Of a stretch of DNA of 27,800 nucleotides, positions 15,522-22,563 are shown piece by piece. The stretch's first letter is position 1; each line of letters begins with the position of its first letter. This stretch comes from Paraktedonobacter sp035294465 (lineage in GTDB: Bacteria; Chloroflexota; Ktedonobacteria; Ktedonobacterales; Ktedonobacteraceae): contig DATGKW010000131.1 in NCBI GenBank assembly GCA_035294465.1, positions 1 through 27,800 on the forward strand, given 5' to 3'. The notes beneath the pieces were generated by a model that was given only the letters and a program-made list of their open reading frames with translations, was not told where the DNA came from and did not search any database. The position numbers and the translations under genes are program-made.

Positions 15522-16706
15522 ATGATTGATTTTACCCTGACCAAAGGCCAGATCGCAGCCCGCGAGCACGCGCATCAGGTCGCAGTAGAGGAGATGCGCC
15601 CGATCTCCCTGGAATGTGATCGCACGGAAAAAATCCCGCAGAGCTTCTTCTTGAACATGCAGAAGCGCTTCTGGGGCGGAGCATCGGCCCAGGCCATGCA
15701 ACAGGCGCAGGAAGAAGCAGAGCGCCAGAATAACCTGTATTCAGTTATATCTCAGGAAGAGATGGCCTGGGGCGACGCTGCGCTCTCCACGGCCATTCCC
15801 GGCCCCGGCCTGGCAGCACCACCCATCCTTTCGCAGGGCACGCCGGAGCAGCAGGCGCGTTTCCTGGGTCCATTTCTGGACGGAAACCTGCACTGGGGAG
15901 CGCTGGCCCTCACTGAGCCAGGCATCGGTTCCGATGTCGCTGGCATGGCTACCACAGCGGTACTTGACGGTGACGAATGGGTGCTCAATGGCCACAAACA
16001 CTACATCACCAACGGAGCGCGGGCCGATATAGTCGTGACCTTCGCGACCATCGATAAAAGCCTGGGACGCGAGGGCATCCGCCCCTTCGTAGTCCCCAGA
16101 GGCACGCCGGGTCTCATCGTCGGGCGCATCGAGGAAAAGATGGGCCTGCGCGCCTCGCAGACCGCCGAGTTGATCTATGAAAACTGCCGTATCCCCAGGG
16201 ATAATTTGCTCAGCGGACGCGATGGTGGCAAAAAGGCCGGCTTCAAGGCCGCTATGGGCACGCTCGACGCCACTCGACCAATGGTGGGAGCGCTCGCCGT
16301 AGGCATTGCACGTGCCGCCCACGAAGCAACAGTCGAGTGGATTAACGAGGAACTACCTGCCAGCTTCCCATCGCGCAAACGCCACGAGATGGAGGAGACG
16401 CTAGAGGAGCTGGGTCAGGAACTTGAAATGGCACGTTTCCTGGTCTGGCGCGCAGCCTGGATGGCTGATAAGCGTATCCCCAACTCCAAAGAAGCCTCGA
16501 TGAGCAAAGCATACGCAGGTGCGCTACTCATGAAGATAACCGCTACAGCAGTGCAATTCACCGCGCCCGGCGAAAACTCCGAGCGCAAGCAACTGATCGC
16601 CAAGTGGTTTCGCGATGCCAAGGTCTTCGATATCTTCGAGGGTACCGCGCAGATCCAGCGCCTGGTCATCGCGCGCCGCATGTTCCCCGACATCGACATC
16701 CCATGA
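15522..16706 (+). CDS. Acyl-CoA dehydrogenase
   Basis: This 394-residue acyl-CoA dehydrogenase begins MIDFTLTKGQ. The middle domain has ALTEPGIGSDVAGM followed by GHKHYITNGARAD, the FAD/substrate strands of the family. The C-terminal segment FRDAKVFDIFEGTAQIQRLVIAR supplies the catalytic Glu373. The frame is open far upstream, but the ATG at 15522 is chosen because GAGGAGGCGAG lies just before it and the homology starts there. It directly follows the other acyl-CoA dehydrogenase gene, whose stop lies next to this ribosome binding site, so the two are translationally coupled and may form a heteromer. Substrate chain type cannot be assigned by eye. Confidence 0.93.
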   Translation: MIDFTLTKGQIAAREHAHQVAVEEMRPISLECDRTEKIPQSFFLNMQKRFWGGASAQAMQQAQEEAERQNNLYSVISQEEMAWGDAALSTAIPGPGLAAPPILSQGTPEQQARFLGPFLDGNLHWGALALTEPGIGSDVAGMATTAVLDGDEWVLNGHKHYITNGARADIVVTFATIDKSLGREGIRPFVVPRGTPGLIVGRIEEKMGLRASQTAELIYENCRIPRDNLLSGRDGGKKAGFKAAMGTLDATRPMVGALAVGIARAAHEATVEWINEELPASFPSRKRHEMEETLEELGQELEMARFLVWRAAWMADKRIPNSKEASMSKAYAGALLMKITATAVQFTAPGENSERKQLIAKWFRDAKVFDIFEGTAQIQRLVIARRMFPDIDIP

Positions 16707-16731
16707 AATTGCCTTGCTCTTTTGCGTGAAT

Positions 16732-16774
16732 GTGCAATGGACCGAAAGAAACCGAGCTTTTCGGTCCATTGCAC
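16732..16774. terminator. Bidirectional terminator hairpin
   Basis: The perfect 16-bp arms GTGCAATGGACCGAAA (16732-16747) and TTTCGGTCCATTGCAC (16759-16774) enclose an 11-base loop. It lies between the plus-strand catabolic operon and the minus-strand small gene ending at 16790, and could serve both. Confidence 0.85.
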
Positions 16775-16789
16775 TCTCAGGTCAAAATA

Positions 16790-16972
16790 TTAATTCTGTT
16801 GTTTGTCTGAAACGCTCAGCTCGCCATCTTCATCCAGCAGATAATCGTCGTCCTCCAGAGGCCGCAAAAATTGCAAGTTGCGATTCTCGCGCTTGCTGGG
16901 CTTGCGTACCATCGTCTCGCGCTTAAACCGATCGCGTTTCAGATCGCGCTTGTCGCGGAGTTTCCCTCGCAT
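16790..16972 (-). CDS. Small highly charged protein of unknown function
   Basis: This 60-residue protein has a very basic N-terminal half (MRGKLRDKRDLKRDRFKRE), rich in Lys and Arg, and an acidic second half (LEDDDYLLDEDGE). It has no membrane segment or signal peptide and is probably cytoplasmic, perhaps bound to nucleic acid or ribosomes. It is judged real because AGAGGAGGTGAG, a near-perfect ribosome binding site, lies seven bases before the ATG and a terminator closes its 3' end. I recognise no family. Confidence 0.7.
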   Translation of the reverse strand: MRGKLRDKRDLKRDRFKRETMVRKPSKRENRNLQFLRPLEDDDYLLDEDGELSVSDKQQN

Positions 16973-17280
16973 GCTCTTCTCACCTCCTCTCTGTTAAACT
17001 CGCGGTTAACCGATTTTTGGCTGACAAATAGCAAAAACGACACATCATGCTTCACCTTTCTGTCCTGTACAATGCGTGGGTACACCACGGATACAGAGGC
17101 ACACCAACATGAATACAAAACACAGTGGATGAGCAGGTCATACAGCTTTCTCTATTGGTGAAACTGAACAATCTTTAGCACGCGGAATCCAACAGGGTGA
17201 GGAAATATTGAGGAGAAACACGCTTCTCGGATCAGAGAAGATCCGCACACCAACCCTCCTGAACATAGCCAGACTTTTTG
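16973..17280. other. Intergenic stretch without a clear gene
   Basis: This holds the upstream region of the 60-residue gene. One weak reading is a second small minus-strand frame starting with GTG at 17245, behind AGGAGG, giving 35 residues without recognisable features. A short hairpin, GGATC/GATCC, lies around 17220-17240. Nothing else is supported. Confidence 0.3.
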
Positions 17281-17358
17281 CTATGCTCGCGAAGCGCCGC
17301 TGAGATGAGTTCCGCGGGAACATATCCACTGTTTTTGTATCCAGTTTATCTGTATCAT
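17281..17358 (-). CDS. Possible 25-residue peptide gene with strong start signals
   Basis: The ATG at 17358 is preceded by AAAGGAGGTGAG, complementary to the end of 16S rRNA over 11 to 12 bases, at optimal spacing. The frame encodes 25 residues beginning MIQINWIQKQWICSRG, with two Trp and one Cys, then TAG. A good promoter lies about 80 bases upstream. Alternatively this is a frameshifted small gene, because a different frame stays open across the same start into 17138. No family is recognised. Confidence 0.45.
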   Translation of the reverse strand: MIQINWIQKQWICSRGTHLSGASRA

Positions 17359-17436
17359 AGAACTCACCTCCTTTACCTGCGATCAGTGAAATCATACGAG
17401 TTCGGACTACAACAACGGACGATAAATCTTGAATAG

Positions 17437-17465
17437 AGTGTACAGGCGGGGTTCAAGAAAGTCAA
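17437..17465 (-). promoter_or_regulatory. Promoter for the 17281-17358 unit
   Basis: On the minus strand TTGACT (17460-17465) and TACACT (17437-17442) are 17 bases apart. The start would be near 17430, leaving about 72 leader bases. Confidence 0.55.
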
Positions 17466-17507
17466 GGGGTTTTGGTAATGATTTCTCCATTCGCTTGTCT
17501 CCCGAAA

Positions 17508-17569
17508 TTTGCTTGATATAGTGAGGAGCATGGAATATGTATTTCATGCTCCTCACTATATCAAGCAAA
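17508..17569 (-). terminator. Long perfect hairpin downstream of the HtrA gene
   Basis: Two perfect 25-base arms (17508-17532 and 17545-17569) flank a 12-base loop that can pair further. The arm core is GATATAGTGAGGAGCATG. It begins 10 bases after the HtrA stop. There is only a short T-run after it, so it is either a strong terminator or a 3'-end stabiliser. Confidence 0.8.
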
Positions 17570-17578
17570 CTTCTATTT

Positions 17579-18955
17579 CTACGACGAAGCGGGCAGTTCT
17601 CCTAAGGTGACGTTGATGGTAAGCTGCTGGCTGCCTCGGTAAATCTTCACAGCAACGGTGTCGCCCGGTTTGTGCTGGAGGAGGGCCGCGCTCAGGTCGG
17701 CCGTACTATAGATGGGCTTGTCTCCAAGCTGTACAATCACATCACCGGTTTTCAGACCGGCGCTAGAGGCCGGGTCGCCAGCGACCACGCTGACGATCAG
17801 CGCACCAGAGGTAACGCTCAGCTGATTCTGCTGCGCTACGCTTGAGTTGACATCGGTAACGGTGACGCCCAGGATGGCCCGCCCGGTATGAGTAACGTGC
17901 CCGGTGGAGATAATCTGCTGAGCAATGAAGTTAATGCGATTCACAGGAATGGCAAAGCCCAGGCCATTAGCAGGGGTATTAAACTCCGTGTTGACCGCGT
18001 TCAGTGTAGGCATGCCAATCAGGCGCCCTTGCATATCAACCAGCGCGCCTCCGCTATTGCCGGGATTGATAGGCGCGTCCGTCTGAATGGCATCGGGCAA
18101 GGTTGGCTGGTTCGTGCCCTCTGAGACATTGCGGTTGAGCGCACTGATGATACCACTGGTCACCGTCTCAGCATTGCCGAGCGGGCTACCGATAGCCAGC
18201 ACATCCTGACCAACGCGCAGTTGGGACGAATCGCCCAGGGTGATAGTTGTCAGGCCAGATGCGGGCGGAGTAATCTTGATTACAGCCAGGTCATCGGCCG
18301 GGTCCGTGCCCACCACCTGGGCAGGGAAACGAGTATTATTCGAAAGCGTCACCTGGATTGAGCTTGCGTTGGAAACCACGTGGTTATTGGTGACAATATA
18401 TCCCCGCTTGTCGATAATAACCCCCGATCCCAGCGCTCGCGCTGCCTGGGTTGTCACGTTAATCTGCACCACACTTGGCTGCACTTTGCTAATCACGGCC
18501 TCGCGCACAGCATCCACGTTGTTATTCGTCAACGGCGGCACGACAACGCTGGGAGTGTTCCCCGGCTGCAATATGCTGGAGCCTGAAGGCGATGGAGAAC
18601 CGCCGTGCCCGAATTGCCAGCCCGCGAACAGGCCAACGGCGAAAACCAGGGCCAGCAGAGCCGTCAGGCCGAGCAGCGCTCCCGTGCGCAGTCCCGAACG
18701 CTGAGAACGCACAGACGCAGGCGCAGCACTCATGCCAGGCGGAGCCACGGGCGTAGTAGCATTCATATCGGGCTGCTGGAAAGCCGTGTGCGGCTGGCCA
18801 GACGGCCCCGGCATTGGCAAAGTAGGGATATAAGCTTCCTGTGCGGGCACCGATTGCCCGAATGTTCCGCGCTCGTAGCTCCCCTGTGCAGGTTGTTCAG
18901 TAGTTGATGGTTCGTTATCTGATTGCCGTATAGGCTGGTCATCCATAGGTTGCAT
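17579..18955 (-). CDS. htrA: HtrA/DegP-type membrane-anchored serine protease with PDZ domain
   Basis: This 458-residue protease probably acts on misfolded proteins outside the membrane. An N-terminal cytoplasmic, Pro/Gln-rich disordered tail (1-88) precedes one membrane segment (about 90-112) and a Ser/Pro linker. The trypsin-like domain has the triad His192 (TNNHVV), Asp222 (DPADDLAVIKI) and Ser301 (GNSGGAL). A single PDZ domain follows (about 355-455, AGLKTGDVIVQLGDKPI). The ATG at 18955 follows GGGGAAGGGCAG. It stands alone on the minus strand, with a long hairpin after it. Upstream, GATAAT (19036-19041) could be a -10 box, without a clear -35. The layout is the standard one for Gram-positive-type HtrA. 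Confidence 0.94.
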   Translation of the reverse strand: MQPMDDQPIRQSDNEPSTTEQPAQGSYERGTFGQSVPAQEAYIPTLPMPGPSGQPHTAFQQPDMNATTPVAPPGMSAAPASVRSQRSGLRTGALLGLTALLALVFAVGLFAGWQFGHGGSPSPSGSSILQPGNTPSVVVPPLTNNNVDAVREAVISKVQPSVVQINVTTQAARALGSGVIIDKRGYIVTNNHVVSNASSIQVTLSNNTRFPAQVVGTDPADDLAVIKITPPASGLTTITLGDSSQLRVGQDVLAIGSPLGNAETVTSGIISALNRNVSEGTNQPTLPDAIQTDAPINPGNSGGALVDMQGRLIGMPTLNAVNTEFNTPANGLGFAIPVNRINFIAQQIISTGHVTHTGRAILGVTVTDVNSSVAQQNQLSVTSGALIVSVVAGDPASSAGLKTGDVIVQLGDKPIYSTADLSAALLQHKPGDTVAVKIYRGSQQLTINVTLGELPASS

Positions 18956-19184
18956 TAGCTGCCCTTCCCCTATAAAATGCTACATCCTCTGTATTGGGCA
19001 TCCTTCAGTGGTGTACACGTCTGTCTACAGGGCATATTATCGCACCTCCAGACACCGAGAGTGTAGCTCTTACATTGAAATGCATAGCCAACAAATTTTT
19101 TATCTGCACTTAACTATATCGTTCATTTTTTAGAAAACCGATAGGACTTTGCAAAATTTTTGTAAGGGTTCCCTGATCGCGAGA

Positions 19185-19219
19185 AGAGAGCAGGGTACTA
19201 CGCCGGTATCCTGCTCTCT
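19185..19219 (-). terminator. Hairpin downstream of the amidase gene
   Basis: AGAGAGCAGGGTAC (19185-19198) pairs with GTATCCTGCTCTCT (19206-19219), 14 pairs including one G-T pair, around a 7-base loop. It lies about 35 bases after the amidase stop. The rest of 18956-19254 is AT-rich and holds no gene. Confidence 0.65.
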
Positions 19220-19254
19220 GCTTGCTTACTTACTTACCCTATGCACTCCTGCGT

Positions 19255-21093
19255 CTAATGGGTAATAATGGCAGATGCAGCCGGAGCGTGTACAACCGTC
19301 ACATCGCTGGCCGGAACCCAGGCCTGGCGATGGTTAAAGTTGATCTCATACCACAGAGTGGTGGTCCCATCTGCAATAACAGTGTATCCCGAATCAAAGA
19401 CCGCGCCGTTTGGTACACTGCCGACGATGTGGCCGGCAATGGGGTTTCCATAAACAAAGACTTGAGAGGCGCCGCTTTGATAGATGGCCACCAGTTCGCC
19501 TGTACCTACAGTGACATTGGTACCAGGAGGCACAGCCAGCCAGGCTAGCTTCCCATCCTGGAACATACTGGATGGGTTGTTGTGAGCCTGGTCGCTTTCA
19601 CCATACCAGATTTCGTACATGGTATCCCCTGTCCCTGCCGGGTCTTTTACCTTAGCAAAGTACGCGTAGCTGATATCCGCTTCAACATTATTTGTCTCGT
19701 CGGTAATATCAGTGGGAGTGTTCAATTGCGGGATCAGCCCCGAAGCAGTGCTAGGACCATTATAGAGATAGTAGAAATTGAAATCGCCCGGCGATTCGAC
19801 GCCACCCTGTCCGAGATGCTTTGCCGTGTGCAGCTCGATTGTTCCCTGGGTGGGCTTTTCCTGTGGATAAGGAATACCCTGCTGGTGGATCAGGCTGAAG
19901 TAATAGTCCCACATCCAGTATGGGCCTGGATCGACGTGGTTAGGTCCGAGCGTGTAGACAGAGGGAGGCACAGTGCCGTGGGCAACGATATCGTTGCGCG
20001 AGAGCGGCAGATTATACTTTTTGAGCAAATAGGCCACCAGTTTAGCGGAACCCAGGTATTGGGCAGCGTTATACCAGAGGAAGCCGGTCGCGTCATAGCC
20101 AACATGCTCAATACCTATCGAATGCTGATTGTACCAGTAATTGCCCACGTTGTAGGTAAAATCATCATCGTGTACAATCTGGTAGACTGTGCCATCGGTA
20201 TCAACGATATAATTGGCACTGGCACCAGCAGCCGTGCCAGGGTTGGTGTTCTGGAAAGCATTAAGGGCGTCCTGCAGCGAACCCTCGGTATCGTGAATAA
20301 CTACGTAATCCACTGGCAGGGGATATGGCGCGTCGGTGCGCTCCTCGTAACTGCAAGGAGGATACGTCGTCGTTGGGAGCGTGCAGTCAAAGATATTCGG
20401 GTTCAGTATACAGTTCACAGCGAGCGGATAATCGCCGGTGGGAGTGCTGCTACACCCGGCAGGCAGTGTACTGGCGCTCTTGACTCCGGCGGCGGTTGCG
20501 GTATTCGGCTTGACCGCTTGCGGGGCCAGAGTAACGGTCTCGCCGGTATCGCTCTGTGCAGTGAAGCCCGTGTTGAGGATCTTGTAGACCGCGTCAGCGT
20601 ACATCAACGCCGTTGAGCGAACCGACGAGTGACTATACTCGGCCACAGCTCCGTACCAACCGGCCAGGCTGGCAGGAGGCGTATGCGTGCTGGAAAGCTG
20701 TAAAGCCTCTGCGCGCAGAACTGCTGCCCCACCGAGGATATTGGTGGCAATATCGGTCTTGAGCTGGCCGGCGCTCACATGCAGAATGCTGGCCGCCTGG
20801 TCCAACGTATCTCCGCGCTGATTCTGGATCAGGTGCATACAACCAAAACCATGATCGATACTGGGGCTGCCACCATGATTACTTAAACGCCCCTCCATAT
20901 AGCATATCGCTTTGAGGAGAGGCGCGGGTACCCCAAATTTGCTGGCAGCCTGCTCAAAGGCCGAGCCAATTTTGCCATTGCTGGCGGCTTGCGCACTCGC
21001 CGTGGGGCTTTCTCCCATAAAGCTCACGAGAAGCATGGCCAGGGTAAAAATAGCCAGGAGGGCGAGGCGTGAGAAAGATACTGTTCGGTGCAT
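19255..21093 (-). CDS. Secreted cell-wall hydrolase: transglycosylase-like plus N-acetylmuramoyl-L-alanine amidase
   Basis: This 612-residue exported protein has a Sec signal peptide (cleavage near AQA, residue 36). Residues about 43-175 resemble a lytic transglycosylase fold (FGVPAPLLKAICYMEGRLS, Glu67 as the candidate catalytic residue). A Cys-rich linker follows (Cys214, 228, 237, 247). An Amidase_2/PGRP domain spans about 258-405, with His267 (VVIHDTEG), Glu329 (SIGIEHVG), and His386 and Asp388 (NHVDPGPYW) in the zinc-site positions. The C-terminal part (about 415-612) is beta-rich and contains SH3-like segments. It would cut peptidoglycan stem peptides and perhaps glycan strands. The ATG at 21093 is preferred because the signal peptide starts there, with GGAGG 12 bases upstream. 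It is monocistronic. Confidence 0.88.
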   Translation of the reverse strand: MHRTVSFSRLALLAIFTLAMLLVSFMGESPTASAQAASNGKIGSAFEQAASKFGVPAPLLKAICYMEGRLSNHGGSPSIDHGFGCMHLIQNQRGDTLDQAASILHVSAGQLKTDIATNILGGAAVLRAEALQLSSTHTPPASLAGWYGAVAEYSHSSVRSTALMYADAVYKILNTGFTAQSDTGETVTLAPQAVKPNTATAAGVKSASTLPAGCSSTPTGDYPLAVNCILNPNIFDCTLPTTTYPPCSYEERTDAPYPLPVDYVVIHDTEGSLQDALNAFQNTNPGTAAGASANYIVDTDGTVYQIVHDDDFTYNVGNYWYNQHSIGIEHVGYDATGFLWYNAAQYLGSAKLVAYLLKKYNLPLSRNDIVAHGTVPPSVYTLGPNHVDPGPYWMWDYYFSLIHQQGIPYPQEKPTQGTIELHTAKHLGQGGVESPGDFNFYYLYNGPSTASGLIPQLNTPTDITDETNNVEADISYAYFAKVKDPAGTGDTMYEIWYGESDQAHNNPSSMFQDGKLAWLAVPPGTNVTVGTGELVAIYQSGASQVFVYGNPIAGHIVGSVPNGAVFDSGYTVIADGTTTLWYEINFNHRQAWVPASDVTVVHAPAASAIITH

Positions 21094-21300
21094 AGTAATG
21101 CTGTACCTCCATGCATTAGGTTCCCGACAAAAGACAGGAAAGGACGCAGGAACACAGGGTAAGCCAGAGATGATATTTTTTGATAGGAATATATCATCTA
21201 TAACGATGAGTATAACATATTTTATCCTTTTTTTTAAGGAACCGGGCTTGCCACTTTTCAAAAGCTGAATAGCAAAAGAGGGGGCGAGTGGCGTCTTTTG

Positions 21301-22401
21301 TTAACCGGCAGGCTGATTGAGCGTGGAATGTGATGCTCCACACGAATCACGTACAGATAGGGTAACGGGGAGCTGGATATGCAGAGACGGCCATGTTTGC
21401 TCATCATGGTGAGGGGTTGCGCTCTGATCGAGTGCAGGTGAGACAGAGAGCTCCCACCAGTTGCGGGAGGGGGCGTAGCGCGGATCAAGCATGGAAAGCA
21501 GCATCTCAGCAGCACATTGGCCGATCTCATAGAATGGTTGGCGCACAGTGGTCAGCGCAGGTTGCGCAGGGAAAGGGGGAATCATATCGTCGAAGCCGAC
21601 GATGGCCAGGTCATCAGGCACACGCCAGCCGAATCTTTCCACTATCGCCAGGATACTGTAAGCCAGATGATCATGGCTGCTGAAGATAGCGGTTGGTTTC
21701 TCAGACATTGCCCGCATCTCTTGTAAGCACTTAGAAACACTCCCATCATCATAGAGCACCAGAGCAGGGTCAGGTTCCAGCCCCGCTTCTCGCAGTGCCA
21801 GGCAGTACCCCTCATAACGATCATGGAAGCAGGGCAAATCAGTAGCCGGAAAGAGAAAGGCAATACGTTTATGTCCCAGTTTCAGCAGATGTTGTGTCGC
21901 TAACATACCGCCGGCACGATTATCTACACTAACCCAGGGAACGCTCAGACGCGCAGCAGGCATGTTGATTATCACCAGCGGCAAACCGCGCTGCTGGAGA
22001 GAGATCAGATGTTGCGGGGACTGAGTATGGAACGAAGCCAGCATGCCTGAGATGAGGTTAGTCGCTATCACGCGGTCCACTACATGGCTAAAATCCTTGA
22101 AAGGCGTGGTGGTGTACAGAATGATCTCGCGTCCACTCATTTCGACAATGCTCGCCACCCCCTGGAGAATATCCGCCATAAACGACCAGGTGAGCGTCGG
22201 CAACAACATACCAATGAACCGCTTCTCGCCGCGCGCGAGCTGCATAGCCATTCGATCAGGCACAAATCCCTGCTCTGCCATCACACGCTGCACCCGTTCT
22301 CGCGTAGCGGGATCAACATTTGTGCTATTGTTCAGCACGCGCGAGACCGTCGATTTCGAGACTCCAGTCAGGCGTGCGATATCGCGGATGGTTGGCTTCA
22401 T
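21301..22401 (-). CDS. LacI-family transcriptional regulator
   Basis: This 366-residue repressor has the N-terminal LacI helix-turn-helix (TIRDIARLTGVSKSTVSRVLN at 4-24), a hinge helix near 50-58 and a periplasmic-binding-protein-like sugar domain (GMLLPTLTWSFMADILQG, HDHLAYSI, VGFDDMIPPFPAQPALTTVRQP). The C-terminus carries an extra stretch of about 25 residues (around SPALDQSATPHHDEQTW) before the final strand LPVTLSVRDS. The ATG at 22401 is used; a TTG two codons earlier is possible. GAGGGAG lies upstream. It sits just downstream of a GH5 cellulase gene whose promoter has a LacI-type operator, so it probably represses cellulase genes and responds to an oligosaccharide. The ligand is inferred. 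Confidence 0.92.
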   Translation of the reverse strand: MKPTIRDIARLTGVSKSTVSRVLNNSTNVDPATRERVQRVMAEQGFVPDRMAMQLARGEKRFIGMLLPTLTWSFMADILQGVASIVEMSGREIILYTTTPFKDFSHVVDRVIATNLISGMLASFHTQSPQHLISLQQRGLPLVIINMPAARLSVPWVSVDNRAGGMLATQHLLKLGHKRIAFLFPATDLPCFHDRYEGYCLALREAGLEPDPALVLYDDGSVSKCLQEMRAMSEKPTAIFSSHDHLAYSILAIVERFGWRVPDDLAIVGFDDMIPPFPAQPALTTVRQPFYEIGQCAAEMLLSMLDPRYAPSRNWWELSVSPALDQSATPHHDEQTWPSLHIQLPVTLSVRDSCGASHSTLNQPAG

Positions 22402-22449
22402 TCCCAAACGGCTCCCTCGTTTAGATCAGACAAGAACGATCCATATGAC

Positions 22450-22461
22450 GGAAACGCTTCC
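22450..22461 (-). promoter_or_regulatory. Possible LacI-type operator before the lacI-family gene
   Basis: GGAAACGCTTCC is an imperfect palindrome with a central CG step, the general form of LacI-family sites. It lies about 50 bases before the gene and could mediate autoregulation. It differs from the TGGGA boxes at the cellulase genes. Confidence 0.4.
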
Positions 22462-22491
22462 TCATATATTATTCACTGTTGTATCACTAAC

Positions 22492-22522
22492 GAGCAACCC
22501 TGGCCAGAGGCCAGGGCCGCTC
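22492..22522 (-). terminator. Hairpin between the GH5 gene and the LacI gene
   Basis: GAGC-aa-CCCTGGCC (22492-22505) pairs with GGCCAGGG-cc-GCTC (22509-22522) around a 3-base loop. It lies about 40 bases after the GH5 stop. The T-run is poor, so some read-through into the regulator gene is possible. Confidence 0.65.
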
Positions 22523-22563
22523 ACCTGGTGTCACAATGATTGGGGGAAATGCCCGGCTTTTCT

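Noticed and set aside
14675..15544. 289-codon open frame opposite the first acyl-CoA dehydrogenase
   Set aside because: Shadow of a gene with conserved domains; no start signal.
17138..17395. 85-codon minus-strand frame
   Set aside because: Its start lacks a ribosome binding site and its early codons are the translation of the strong AAAGGAGGTGAG site that serves the ATG at 17358. Kept only as a possible frameshift alternative.
19582..20616. 344-codon open frame opposite the amidase gene
   Set aside because: It lies wholly antisense to a well-supported secreted amidase, has no recognisable domain and no good start signal.
21159..21205. GATGATAT/ATATCATC inverted repeat upstream of the amidase gene
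   Set aside because: AT-rich and short with a wide spacer; could form by chance in this composition and shows no link to a known site.
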